Below are positions 33,227 through 45,110 of a stretch of 64,000 nt of DNA, in pieces (within the stretch, counting starts at the first letter, position 1; each line of letters starts with the position of its first letter). The stretch is from Thuidium tamariscinum (taxonomy: Eukaryota > Streptophyta > Bryopsida > Hypnales > Thuidiaceae): positions 26,915,052 through 26,979,051 of the forward strand of contig OX344755.2 of the NCBI GenBank assembly GCA_947034885.2. Reading direction: 5' to 3'. The notes below the pieces were generated by a model. It searched no databases and was not told the origin of the DNA. It saw only the letters and a program-made list of their open reading frames with translations. Made by a program: the position numbers and the translations under genes.

Positions 33227-33810
33227 ATTATCTTCGACGCAAAGATAAAGGTAGCATTACAGCTGTCCAAATGCAGCTGTACAAAAACTGTATTCTTGAT
33301 AACCTTGCCTAACATTAATCATAGCTCCCATGAGTATGACCTGGAAACTCGAGAATTCCTCAATTCCAAAAACAACAAACCCTCCACCTTAAAGATATCT
33401 TCGAATCGAAGATAACCATAACTCAATAGACCGTATTACACTTAAGTCAAAGAATCTAAAACTCAGTTATCAGAAAGCAAACCTCGCTAGCTAAAGCAAA
33501 TTAATTATAACACCAACCAGATATTCCTACAAAGAATACAAGCGCAATTATATAACACAACTTCCTTCTACTATAGAATCATCTTTGACTCGAAGATAAT
33601 GTAACATTAAGATACAAATTCTGGAGACATCTGTAGTTTCTAGAGTGTGTATGCTTTCAAGTATTTCCATTCAAGAACGGAAGTAAAGAAATATGAAACC
33701 ATTCATGACCGGAAAAATGTAAATCGATAGATCATCTAAATTTCCTTCATTGTAGTGTAGCTCCTCATGATAAAGATAGCAAAAAAAATTATCCTCGAGT
33801 CGAAGATAAG
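33227..33810. repeat. Four 23-bp palindromes at 167-211-bp spacing, upstream of the large gene
   Basis: Copies at about 33227, 33394, 33577 and 33788, all close to the consensus arm ATTATCTTCGA. The last ends about 50 bp before the ATG at 33863. Confidence 0.8.
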
Positions 33811-35281
33811 TTTCTATGAGTATTGATCATGAGCTTCTAGATTACCGTGAAGACTGTCCAAGATGGTGGGCAACGACGGGTACGACTACTCAACTACTCT
33901 CCCCTTCCTTGAGCCATTAAACATGGGGATTGGTGATGGATCCTTCATCACTGAAATGGAAGACCTCTATAGACAACTATAGCAGTTCAAGTTCGTAGTT
34001 GATTCCTGGACATTCGGAGTCAATAGATTTAAGGATTACGTCCACCTTCGCTACAAAGAGAAAGGTTCTGGTCTGTATGTGACCTGGAATCTCAATGAGA
34101 AAGTCGCTCTAATAGAGGAACATCAGAAACATTTCATTGTCATCACACTCCAAGACATCAACGATCATGGCGACGAGCTGAGCCACACGCACTCAATCGT
34201 CTTCTATGATGAGGATGAAAGAGTAGTCTTCAACTTCGACGAGTTCATTAAGTCGTTGCAAGAAGGAAGCCACAACGCTTTGGGAGATGAGCTGAGTGGG
34301 AAATTCCACCCATGGGTACAAAATGACACAGTGTCTATGGCGAGGCGCATGAACCTTCTATTCCGAAGACTAGAGAAGCATGTACTCTCAAGCGTTGAGA
34401 AACAACCCACTTCCTCCCGTGCACAGAGTAAGAAGAGGAAGGAGTCTCAACAATCAGCTCAGACTCCATCAGTAGGACGAGGGACGTCAGGCAGTCGGGG
34501 TAGTGGAAGGGGACGAGGTCGAGTTGAACCTCAGAAGAGGAAACCCACAGCACTTGGACCTGGGGACACGAGTACAAAGCGCCAAAAACTAAGCGGGCCA
34601 GGCCGAGCAATAGCAGCTGGTAGCTCTGGTTCTGCTTTGACAACTCTGCTGACGGAGAATACTAAAGACGCCGAGCCCATCAAGAAGTTTGAGGTTGCAG
34701 GCCTTTACTAGAAGAGTTTCTGGGAAAAATGCAAGGACTGCTTCATTTTTGACCCGCAGACGTTCGAGGTCTCCATCGACAAATGCTTCCTTGCAAGGCT
34801 GAAATATGTGATCAGGAAGTTGGAGAAAACTTTTGTTGACGATGTCCGAGAGCAACTGATTAATCTCGGGGACGCGAAACAGCATCAGATGATTTGCCTG
34901 ACACCAATGGATCAGAACAAAGCCCTTCTTAGAGAGTGTCCCAAAAGTTGGGACGAAATCAAGAATGGGAATTATATCATCAATGAGCAACACAATGTAA
35001 CCGCGTCCAAGCAACTCCAACAAGGCAGGGTCTGTGAGGAACGAAAGAAGGAGCTGCAAACATGGAAAGCGACAATTGTGTGGACCTTAAACGCCGAAAA
35101 ATTGACGGAGATATCCAGTTGGTATAACAAGACAAACCATCTCCGGCATAGTCAGCCAACCTGGGGGAACCAAATCTTCTCTTGCGGACAAATCTGGGTA
35201 GCAGCAAAGTGACCAACTGCCATAGAATCCGAACCAGAGAAGCGAGGCAACAGATCTAATTTCAACGCAACCACGTACGCG

Positions 35282-35458
35282 GTAAGTGTATTTATACTTT
35301 TATCTTCGACTCGGAGATAACACAAGTTGTTTTTATTGTCCCTCTAGTATCGCTAAGTGTTTCTATATTTTTATCTTCGACTCAAAGATAGCATAAGTGT
35401 TTCTTCTCGTCTCTCTAGTTAATGAGAAGCACTAAGACTGTTTTGCTAATTGATGTAG
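35282..35458 (+). other. Intron carrying two palindromes
   Basis: GCG|GTAAGTG donor and TTGATGTAG|AAATTC acceptor, phase 0 on both sides. Palindromes lie at about 35299 and 35370. Confidence 0.6.
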
Positions 35459-36788
35459 AAATTCGTAGACAATGTCCTGCTTCAATATCAGAGCATCAAC
35501 CCGGATAAGGATGGCAGCAACGTCAAGCGGGAGTCTGACGTTAAGAACGAACTCCGAATCATTACACTTCTGGACAGTATCTATAAACTTTGGGAGGACT
35601 TCGTAAAGAAACAGATGGAGGGGTCATTGATTAACCCTTGCACGCGCAAACCTTATCGGAGCGCAAAGACATTTAGTCTTCAATCCCATGAAGTGAAGCG
35701 AGAGTTCTTTAAGCACATGGGGCATTTCACAGATAAAGATCTGCACGAATATGTCCTTCATCTGCTTGGACGAACTCCCGGGCGCAATCGAGAGTACCCG
35801 AAAGTCTCGATTAAGAAGACTACTTAAGTTCCTCTGCGAATAAAACATGGCGCACTCGGATTGGGTGGAGCGGCGCAAGTAGAAGAAAGTGATTGTTGAG
35901 GAGTTCATGGCCATTGACTCGTCCCTGAACTTCAAAGACAACAACGGAGATGTGAACGACTTGGTCTGGAGGGCTTGGAAAATCAAGAACCTCTTCACGG
36001 CGGCAACGTGGGACTTTCTTCTAAACGTGATCCTAAGTAACTTCTTTGTAAAGCACCTTACAAACGAAGGGAAGAAGAAGAGAGTTGTTGACTACAAAGA
36101 CACTCCTTTCCGCATATTCTATCCACTACTAAAGAGGATTTTGAACATGAAGAAAGAGGTTGAGCAGTCGAATGGTGAAGCGTACATTCAAGGGCATGAG
36201 TGTTATCCCTAGGCTTTTGTAACGAGTCACACTTGGCCTTACTAGTTAAGAAGTCTTCCTCTGGGGATCATCGACTTCTGAAACCTTCCTAGGCCAGATA
36301 CTGGTTTCGGTAATCCTAGCCCATTGTTGCCTTTGTTGAGATTCCTCTCTCACCACATGAGGCCAACTCCGACGGGGCCAGAGGTCTGGCTATGGATTCC
36401 TGGGAATTCATATGAGACAAAGGAAGCTACATCCTTTGCAGAGAGGCATCTCAAGAATTATGTGATAAAGCTCTCGACCTACATTCCATGTAAAGTCGAG
36501 AAAATAAGCAACGCCAGCCGAACCGCACCGTCCCCAGTGACTTTGATTTTCCTCATCTTGAAGGACAATGGTGGCGTGCCTAGAGAGCTCGGGACACTGA
36601 AGAAAGTGTACGATACCACGGAAAACACTTTCTACACTGGTATTCGATTCAATACTGAGGCGAAGCTAAGAGTTTATCCAAGCGAACTACGGATGGAGTT
36701 CTACATCGATATTCTCCAGAATCTCGGGTTGAAAGGAGAGAACGTCCTCAGCGTATACGTAGGATCCAAATTTCTCCTGGCTGCTAAG

Positions 36789-36986
36789 GTTTGCCATTCA
36801 ACTCCTTCTTATTTATCTTCAACTTGAAGATAATTCCTTTCATTGGATTTGTGATTGTCCTTGTATTCATAGTGGATCATTTTGATCAACCACATGTCAA
36901 TGTATGTCATTCCTATTTTTGCAAAATTTCTACAATGTGTTATTCTGTTTGCTCGGTTTTTCTAAATCAGAAGCGTTTGCTTGCAG
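36789..36986 (+). other. Intron carrying one palindrome
   Basis: AAG|GTTTGCC donor and TTGCTTGCAG|TTGTG acceptor, phase 0. A palindrome at about 36813 sits 24 bp from the donor. Confidence 0.6.
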
Positions 36987-37254
36987 TTGTGTGGCATGTT
37001 TTGCTATGCCGTAGAAGACCGGCACAAAAAGGAGATGCTGATGAAAGTTGTCAAGTATCACTAGTAGAAAATTACGTCCAAATCAACAAAAAATCAACAA
37101 AAACTTGTTGATTTGGGTACTGCATTGACCGTTTTTACAATTTTTTGTTGATTTGGACACAAGTTAACAAAATGGCTAACAAATTTTTGTTGATTTGAGC
37201 ACTAGTGAACAAAATGGTTTAACAAATTTTTGTTCATTTGAATAGTGCAACAAC

Positions 37255-37590
37255 CAAATCAACACATTTTTGTTGACTGTTTTTGGAGTGTTTGTGGACT
37301 ATTTTGGGGTTGTTTTGGGGTTGTTTTTGGGTTGTTTGTGGACTGTTTTGGGGCTGTTTTTGGAGTGTTTTTGGGTTGTTTGTGCACTGTTTTGGGGCTA
37401 TTTTTGGAGTGTTTTTGGGCTGTTTTTGGAATGTTTTTGGAGTGTTTTCAGAATGTTTTTGGAATGTTCTTGAAATGTTTTTGGAATCTTTTTAGAATGA
37501 ATTTGGAAAGTTCTTGAAATGTTTACAAAAATTCTTGAAATGTTTTTGGAATCTTTTTAGAATGGTTTTGGATTGGTTTTGGAATCGTTT
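37255..37590. repeat. Degenerate T/G-rich tandem tract inside the CACTA element
   Basis: Irregular repeats of 'tgttttggggctgtttttgg' and 'gaatgtttttggaatg'. The overlapping Cys/Phe/Leu-rich ORFs in all three frames are artefacts. Confidence 0.7.
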
Positions 37591-39064
37591 AGAACGTTTC
37601 AACAATTATGAATTTAGAGTTCAAATTGTATTTTATTTTCAATTAGATTTTGAATTTGATTGGAGTTCTAATTACATTGAGAATGTAATTCACCTTTGAT
37701 TCACATAATTTGATTATATCAATTTTTTCAATCTTAAAATAATCAAATTTGAGTAGTTCAAAATTCAAATTGAACTACTAAAAAAATTTACTCAAATTTG
37801 AAGTATTAACCTCTATACTCTTTCATATGTTAAGGCCTATAATTGCTTTTAAATATTAGTCTTTAAAGCAAGGTTGATATCTTCATTTCTATTTATTTTT
37901 TCAACAAAATTAACTAGATGATCTTGCTTGTACTTAATTTGACCTATTAATCCCTCTTGAAATTGTGAAATAACAAATTTTAGCAATTACAAGATCATGA
38001 TGTTCGGATTTCAAAAAAGATAGTGTTCAATTCATCCCAAATGAATACATTTCATTTTTCCAACATTTTATACAAAAACTAATGTATATATCAATTCTAC
38101 AATTTGCAACTTCCTACCATATGCTGGAAAAATATGTTAGAGAATATGTATTAGAAATTGCAACAAATAATATTTCATATTCATGCTTGGAAAAAATAGT
38201 AAGTTGACATGAATTGAGAATTATTTAAAATATTCAATGAAAAGAATTGTAGTTATGAAACTAAAGATTTCCAAACCCAATGGTTGGAATGTACTAATGT
38301 ACATGCCATAATAAAGAATTTTCATCCTATTTTTCAAATTTTTTTGGAAAAATATTCAAAATTGCATTTACTAAAGAAATTTGAAGATTACTTTAGTGTA
38401 GAGATCCCACTTTGAATTGCAAAGTGAAATTCCTCATAAGTTTCACCTCCCTAATCTATATAGAACGATCTGAAACTTTTCACAAGATTAATATTTTAGA
38501 AAATCAATTTCAAATTCCTATTTATTTAAAAATTACATTCACATCTACCTAGATTAGATGCACACATAGCTCGAAAACCTATACACCATACAACAACTTT
38601 TTTATGATTTAATCAAAAGTTATAAAAATTGTGAATCCTTCAAACTATCCCTGGATTTCATGTTGTGTAATAATTTTAAGGGAAAAAAACCGGAAATTCA
38701 ATTTCTAAATACATAACCAAAAACATTAGCTATATTGTCAAAAAAGGCAACTTTGTTCTCTAGGGGTCTAAATTCTAATTTTAAGCTTTTTAAATTATTC
38801 AAATTCTAAGTTCTTAAATATTTAAATTCTACATTAAGAATTTTCAAATTCTAATTTAGAACTATTGAAACTCTATGTTCTAAATTACAAAAAACTTAAA
38901 TAAGAATTGTGACCAAATCATCTCCTAGTAAAATATTTTCCAAATATTCATAATATCTTTAATTAAATTTTTATCACTAAAATTTCATGTGGGAAAAGTT
39001 TAAACCACCAAGTTTCACATTTATGTGCAATTAGAATATTTTTTATTAACTTACTAATTCACAA

Positions 39065-39445
39065 TTCTGTGTTTTTCAACTCAGCAGACTTTGGAGGCTG
39101 TTTTCGCATAGTAAAGTACTTTTTTTTGGAAAACTTTGGACTAAGAAAAGTTGTTAAATCAAGTTAACTTTCATCTCCAACAATACATTTGTGATTTGGA
39201 GTCTCCAATTGAAAGTTATGGGTAAAATTCAGAGAGGGGTTGGAATGAAATTTTATTTTGACATTTGTAAACACTCTCTCTGAATTTTGCCCATAACTTT
39301 CAATTGGAGACTCCAAATCACAAACGGATTGTCGGAGATGAAAGTTAACTTGATTTAACAACTTTTCTTAGTTCAAAGTTTTCCGGAAAAAAGTACTTTA
39401 CTATGCGAAAACAGCCTCCAAAGTCTGCTGAGTTGAAAAAACACA
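39065..39445. repeat. Near-perfect inverted repeat, arms about 170 bp, inside the CACTA element
   Basis: The left arm starts 'gtttttcaactcagcagact' and reads 'ggagtctccaattgaaagtt'. The right arm mirrors this to 'agtctgctgagttgaaaaa', around a centre near 39240-39265. RNA from it would form a long hairpin, a potential small-RNA source. Confidence 0.8.
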
Positions 39446-39504
39446 TCACAAAAGATTGGAAAAAGCAAATAAGTAGTAGTTTGTTTCACATCATGTCAAG
39501 TGTA

Positions 39505-39705
39505 CTTGTACATGGTGCAATGGTTTGAACTTTGCACCCCTAAGCAAGGGGTGCAAGGTTCGAACCCCCTTGCACTCACGCCCGTGTGGCGGGGTTGCCA
39601 CCTGGGCGGCCTGCCCGCATGGTGGGCTGCCACGTAGGCGGCCTGCCTGCGTGGTGGGCTGCCGCGTGGCGGCCTTTCATTGCCCAATTTTGTTTTTATA
39701 ATTTG
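39505..39705 (+). mobile_element. SINE-like block with tRNA-type A and B boxes
   Basis: TGGTGCAATGGTT (A-box-like) and GGTTCGAACCCCC (B box) are correctly ordered about 40 bp apart. A GC-rich body follows, then an A/T-rich tail. This is the layout of a tRNA-derived plant SINE. It lies within the CACTA element. There is no cloverleaf good enough for a tRNA gene. Confidence 0.45.
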
Positions 39706-39965
39706 AAAAAAAAATTCAGAAATGATAAAAAATTTAACAAATATTTGTTGAAATTGTTATCAAAATCAACAAGTTTTAGTTGAAATTTTGTCCAAATCAA
39801 CAAGTTTTTGAACAAGTTTTTGTTGAATTTTGTCCAAATCAACAAAAAATCAACAAAAACTTGTTGGACAATGTCCAAATCAACACGTCTAAATTAACAA
39901 AAAATTAAATTGTCCAAATCAACACTTTTTGGTCAATTTGGATGCTGATTTTTCTACTAGTGTAT

Positions 39966-41240
39966 GGTGATCGAGCAGACATCAGCGACTTCCAACATGA
40001 TAATTCGCCGTACCAGGCGAATTATATCCGTACCCTTTGGTTGGATACACCAGAACTTGATTCTAACTCTTCTCCATCGGAAGCGCATCAGAAGAGTACA
40101 CTAAGGGAAACCAAAGAGGTTGAACATCATCAGCCACAGGGAAATTTAGGGATTGACGAGTTTGGCACGAACAGAAACGTTGTGCAAAGTGGAGATCTTC
40201 AGATATCGGTGGAGGATTTCCAAGTTCAGGTTCACCATGCTGCATCTACCACAATTGCGGATGAAGTGTCAGATGCAGAAATGGAACAAAGCGTGGAGGT
40301 AAAAAACACCACCGATGAGGAGTAAGAAAATGAGGAGCAAGAGAAAGAGGAGCCCCGGGAAGCTGAAAAGGATGAAAGAAGATCAGGGAAAGAAGTCATT
40401 GATCTGAGTGACGGCGACTCCTATTCAGACTTGGCGGGATTTGAATATGGTGCAAATCTTGATGACGCAGCGAAGTCAGACACTGTGAGCAAAATGAAGC
40501 CCCTCAATGAATGTGATCCTCAGACTGAGAGCGAGGCAGGGTGTGTTCCAAGCGCTACTGCTACGGGAGTCGTAGTAGTGAAAAAGGAAAATCGAGACTT
40601 CTGGAAGGAACGGGACGAATGGAAGGCCAAGAAGAAAGAAGAAGATGCTCAGAAGTTAGAGCAAGCAAGGCTGGAGAGAGAAGCTCTTCTGGAGGAAAAC
40701 CGAATTCTAAAGGAAAAGCTTTCTCAACAGGAAGCTCTTGCAATTCCGTTGGCATCACAATAGGTACATTGTGATATCAACGAAGCCGGTTGCTCATCTG
40801 ATGCTTTTGAACAACGGCCTTCAATTCTTGGCGATCCTAGTTATCTTCGAGGCGAAGATAATTCTCCCCTAATTCGAGAATTTGTTCGTCCATGTATGTC
40901 TGAATCGCAGGACCTCTTTCTACCTCTCCACGATCCTCAGCCTCATCTGACAACGGAGATGCAATCTCCTGTAATTCGAACGGACAATATTATCAAAGGG
41001 ATCAATTATCCTCGAGTCGAGGATAATCCCAAGACTCAAACTAAGGATGAAGTGGACCCGGATGCGACCCCTAAATCTAAAGGAGGTGATCAGGTCCAAA
41101 AGGAGTCAGTCCCTCCATTGAGGTCATCGCTAGTTCTGACTTTCATGATTGAGTCACAGAATCCCCCTGACGACGACGATGAACAATTAGATTACGAGGA
41201 GGGCTATGAAGACGGCGACGAGCATCTGGCGTTTGGACAG
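39966..41240 (+). pseudogene. Large gene, acidic exon (continuation after the CACTA insertion)
   Basis: It continues the frame of 36987-37058 directly after the target duplication. The frame stays open for 425 codons to a donor, GGACAG|GTATCT, at 41241, apart from TAA 40323 and TAG 40761. The protein is acidic and Ser-rich (EENEEQEKEEPREAE-type stretch across the TAA, then EVIDLSDGDSYSDL). A charged helix follows (WKERDEWKAKKKEEDAQKLE). Two palindromes lie inside the coding sequence, at 40841 and 41005, both read as Y-[LP]-R-x-E-D-N. The far end is again acidic (DDDDEQLDYEEGYEDGDE). No known domain is seen. Confidence 0.5.
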
Positions 41241-41617
41241 GTATCTTCTCTTCAAAAATATGACCCCTATAAATTTTCTTGAGTCTGTCCAAAGTCTTCC
41301 GATGGATGTTCGTTATACCTTCCATCCCACTTTTGTCTTTGTAGTAAGAGACTCTTATACCATTTCGTCCTGTTGACAGGAGGGATTGGAGAGTCAGTGA
41401 GTGGGTGGCTTCGACAGACCTCCCAACCTAAATCGTCCCTTTGTAGCATAGATGAGATTTTAGACAAAAGAGTCTTGGTAGATGTACAGAACCAATAGAG
41501 ATCAGCAAAAAATCTACCAAATGTATGATAAATTACTTGGAAATAAATAATCGTGTACACATTTTATTTAAAATTGTGTATAATGAATTTTTTGTCTATG
41601 TTTTGTCCAATACAAAG
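41241..41617 (+). other. Putative intron between the acidic exon and the phosphatase region
   Basis: GT at 41241, AG at 41616-41617 after TTTTGTCCAATACAAAG, phase 0 on both sides. No palindrome lies in this one. Confidence 0.45.
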
Positions 41618-42123
41618 GACTTAGAGTGCTCCGTCCATTGGCACGCAAAATATCCTGTAATGGAGGGACTCTACGATCGCTTAGTGGGGGTCAGTGGGGT
41701 TTGGCGTTGTATGAGTCACCAGGTTCTGCGTTTCAACAGGTAACGCCATCTCTCTCGTGTTTTTGATTTGATAAAGTAGTGATGGGGAGCCGCAGAGAGA
41801 GAGTGATGCGGAGTGTATCCCCGATAGTTTCCAAACCGCGGAGGAATTGGTTGAACGTTGTATTCGACCTCAATGGAGTCCTCTGTTAGTGCGAGCGTAG
41901 GTCCTCTTTTAAAGGCAAGAACACGCATCGACCTGAGGACAATGTGTTCTCGGATCGGCAATCTACGCTCATTGGGTCGAAGGCGGTTTTCGTTTGTCCC
42001 AATGTGCGGGAATTTCTTAGAGAGGTGAACCAGATCTCAAACCGCGTAGTTTTCTGGAGCTCTATGCTTAAGATGACAATAGAGCCTGTCATCGCCTTTT
42101 TGTGCCAGGACAATAGACAACTG
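41618..42123 (+). pseudogene. FCP1/SCP-like HAD phosphatase domain, N-terminal half
   Basis: Exon 41618-41739 (LECSVHWHAKYPVMEG) has a donor AACAG|GTAACG. The next exon begins near 41800 and reads RNWLNVVFDLNGVLC, the HAD motif I region of NLI-interacting-factor (FCP1/SCP) phosphatases, but with DLN in place of DxD. TAG at 41887 follows. Then KAVFVCPNVREFLREV and NRVVFWSSMLKMTIEPVI match the motif II surroundings of the same family. The frame ends at CTG 42121-42123, where a 3.1-kb insertion begins. The loss of the second catalytic Asp suggests a pseudo-phosphatase. Confidence 0.5.
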
Positions 42124-43503
42124 TGAGTCCCCGATTCGTCACCGGGGACTCACGGGTTCTTTTTTCAAATTCCTACATAAACTAAGGCGTATTTAGGCTC
42201 ATAACACCCACAAAAGGGCATTAAACCTATATTGGCATTACACATACCAATGTGCCATTTGGTCATTAGGTGGGATTTAGGATAGTTTACATCCAAAACG
42301 GGCCTGGTCTTAGCTAAATAGACGCCAAATTGATAGAGATGTGCAGAATTAGGGTAAAGAGCCTAAGAAGGCCTTGTCTAGGCTAGGAAGTACTCATAGG
42401 GGGATCTAGGAGGAATCCCCCACTCCCCATAGCATCAAAGAGAATAAGGACGAAATACTAGCCTTGAAATGCAGGTATCGGCCGATTTCCTAATTCTAGG
42501 AGCACGCAGTGGGGATGCAGATTTGCATCCAAGGGGGGGGATCCCATGGGTGGTCCCCTCTAAAGTTTGGGAATTTTCCGACATTGTTTGGATATTTTCC
42601 CAGGCGGTCAACCGCGGTGGACTTTGGGTGGGAATTCGAAAGAATATCCCAAAGTGCGGTAAAATCCCACTAAAAATCCGGCAAGGTGGTCTCACACCAA
42701 TGGAGCGCTTCCCCAAGTTTCAAGACAAAACGATAGTTGGAAGATCCCGAATCGGCGACATTCCTCCCCAACTGACAAATTAAATGATGAAAGCGGCGGT
42801 TGACCGGCGTACCGGGGCCATACGACATCGGAACGGAGCCTATCTTGGGTTTATTCCTACCCCCTTCCCTCTACTTGGAATATTGGTGAAGGTTTAGGGT
42901 CCAAAATTGCTAAACTCCAAAAGTTGGGAATTTATCCCAACTTGGATCCCAGCTTACGCTAAGATTCCTTTAGAATTTGGACATAGTTTAAGGGGTGATG
43001 GGTTTTCTATACGCTAACTAAGGCCTTCTGGAGCCAATAGCGCAATCCGTTTGCCATTTGGAGCTAAACTCCAAAAGTTAGCCTTTTGGGGACAGCATAT
43101 GGAGAAGAAATGGGGGTTTTAGGCCCCCCAATGCTTTTTGGGGGAGTTTTTGCCCCATTAGCCGTGGGGAACGTGTGGGGAACTCCGGGCACATGTAGAA
43201 ACAAGTACCAACTCAAAAAGTTAGTGGAGGTGGCTCATGTGCTTTGATGTAAGTAATTTCAAATTAAGTAGGTGGGAACACATGGGAACTTCTCTCATGT
43301 GAGAACTTGTAGATTTTGGGGAAGGTAAATTTGACGGTTTTGCAAGTTCTTGTGAGGTTAGGTAAGATTTGAATTTCCAATTCAAATTGTGTAAATTTTA
43401 GGTGAATAATTAGATTTGGGAGGGGTAAACATGTACGGACCTCCTAAATTCCCTCATCTAATTATTCTTAGTAGATTAAGGGGGGGTGTTGCTCCCTTTT
43501 GAG

Positions 43504-43511
43504 TATAAAAG
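43504..43511 (+). promoter_or_regulatory. TATA box inside the 3.15-kb insertion
   Basis: TATAAAAG followed by GGGGCGGC and a CT-rich leader (CATTCTCTCTCTTTTCTCAC). The layout is like the kinase promoter at 13539 (TATAAGAG then GGGGCGG), so it is a plausible element promoter. Confidence 0.45.
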
Positions 43512-44348
43512 GGGCGGCATCCTCCTCTCATTCTCTCTCTTTTCTCACTCCTACCCAATTAAGGGAGGAGGACTATTGGGCCCGGGTTATGCCGGATTTC
43601 CTTTGGCTTTTGATGCCAAGGGAGCCTTTGATGGTCTTTTGGGGTTTTTACACCCTTTGGTAAGTGTGGTTCTTCACTTGGGGACTTGAGCCCCCCCAAG
43701 TGGTGAAACTTGTTGCAATCTAAGCTTGATTACTCATTGTATTGTGCACTATTGAGAGTTGTTGTGGGAGAGTCTTGTGAGGAACTGAGGGGTAACTTGG
43801 GAGGTGACTTGGAGCGTATGTTTGCACTTTGTACTACTCTCTTCTCCCTCTTCTCTTAGTCACAGGGTTAATTTAGTCCCATAGGGGACGGCGAAGCTTT
43901 GAACTATAGTATTAGATAGGTTGTGTGGACACTCTCTTCTCCCTCTTCTCTTAGTCACGGGGTTAATTTAGTTCCATAGGGGACGGCGAAGCTATGAACC
44001 CCCACCCTTCCTAAGAAACCAAAGTCTTAGCCACGTGTCAAAACGGCTCACTCTCACGGCGAAGCTTTGAACCCCCTAAGTCTTAGCGGGGTGTCAAATA
44101 ACCTTCCCCTTGAGTTAGAATCAACGTTTAGTGTCCAACATGGTTGGCACTAAATCAACGTTTAGCATCCAACATCCATTGGGTTAGAACCCTTTGGCCA
44201 CATCAATTGTTCTTTTGTTAGGAGGTTCCTAGTTCCGCTCAAAAAGCCAAAAATTGCAAGTCTCCAAGTGCTGGACCAGCCCCAGCCAGCCAGCCAGTCG
44301 GGGAAGGGCCAGGGTTCGGGGAGCCAGGGGTTCTTGCACAGAATAATT

Positions 44349-44480
44349 AGAAATTAGTTGGGACTAGGGGTAGTATAGAAATTAGTTGGGACTAGGGGTA
44401 GTATAGAAATTAGTTGGGATTAGGGGTAGTATAGGGATTAGGTGGTTTAGGAGGTAGTATAGAAATTACTTGAGCTAGGA
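44349..44480. repeat. 28-bp tandem repeat, about four units
   Basis: Units of 'agaaattagttgggactagg' plus 'ggtagtat' start at 44349, 44377, 44405 and 44433, with a partial unit at 44461. Confidence 0.85.
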
Positions 44481-44778
44481 AGTCATCGCAAAAAAGGACC
44501 TAATTGTAAGAAGCACCCGGAAGGGAATAATTAAAAGAGCCGGGGCCAAGACATGGCAATGATGGATGTGGCGTGGAGTAAAGAGGACCGGATCCACGAA
44601 ACGGAGGTGGGCCTCTAACCCTTTTTTTAATTTGAATTAATTGACGTAGTAGGGAGTTAGTTAGTGGAAAAGTCTACATCCCAAGTAGGATTAAGGTTCG
44701 GAGATTAGCAATCACAAATAGGAAGACAACCATAAAGAGAAGGAAGATAATGAATACCCAAACATAGGAGTAAAAGAA

Positions 44779-45110
44779 TACGTATAGTAGAAGAATACAT
44801 AGAGTAGAAGGAGACGTAGATTAGACTAAGCCAAATACAAGTACGTATAGTAGAGGAATACATAGAGTAGAAGGAGACGTAGTTTAGACTAAGCCCAAAT
44901 ACAAGTACGTATAGTAGAGGAATACATAGAGTAGAAGGAGACGTAGATTAGACTAAGCCCAAATACAAGTACGTGTAGTAGAAGAATACATAGAGTAGAA
45001 GAAGATGTAGATTAAACTAGGCCAAATACGAGTACGTATAAGTAGAAGAATACATAGAGTAGAAGAAGACGTAGATTAGACTGAAACCAAGACAAATACG
45101 TAGAATAGGA
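44779..45110. repeat. 63-64-bp tandem repeat, five units plus a partial
   Basis: Units begin 'tacgtatagtagaagaatac' and contain 'gagacgtagattagactaag'. They start at 44779, 44842, 44906, 44970 and 45033, with a remnant near 45096. Confidence 0.9.

Larger units (their letters stand above)
33863..37058 (+). pseudogene. Large gene, 5' exons: basic N-terminal region and a DNA-methylase-like segment
   Basis: From ATG 33863 one frame runs to a donor at 35282, broken by TAG 33980, TAG 34709 and TGA 35210. It includes a nuclear-localisation-like KKRK and an RG-rich stretch near residue 200. A GT-AG intron (35282-35458) contains two palindromes. Exon 3 from 35459 is in phase, then shifts frame near 35800. 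The new frame runs to 36788 with TAA 35841, TAG 35880, TAG 36210, TAG 36243 and TGA 36279. After a second palindrome-bearing intron (36789-36986) the exon 36987-37058 follows in phase. The segment YPSELRMEFYIDILQ, then ENVLSVYVGSKFLLAAK, then LCGMFCYAVED resembles N6/N4 DNA methylases (a PxEL helix and motif I), but the Gly motif is degenerate. This assignment is tentative. Confidence 0.45.
37059..39962. mobile_element. Non-autonomous CACTA (EnSpm/CMC) element, 2,904 bp, TSD TAT
   Basis: The ends read CACTAGTAGAAAAT and, mirrored, ATTTTTCTACTAGTG. TAT is duplicated at 37056-37058 and 39963-39965. CACTA ends and a 3-bp duplication define the superfamily. Subterminal repeats of CCAAATCAACA/TTGTTGATTTGG crowd both ends, as expected for transposase binding. 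No transposase is encoded. The interior has a degenerate TTTTGGAGTGTTTTTGG tract (37255-37590), a large inverted repeat (39065-39445) and a SINE-like block (39505-39705). It sits inside a coding exon, and removing it with one TSD copy rejoins codons TAT and GGT in frame. Confidence 0.9.

Noticed and set aside
37245..37517. Overlapping Cys/Phe/Trp-rich ORFs in all three frames
   Set aside because: Degenerate T/G tandem tract inside a CACTA element; all frames being open shows a repeat artefact.
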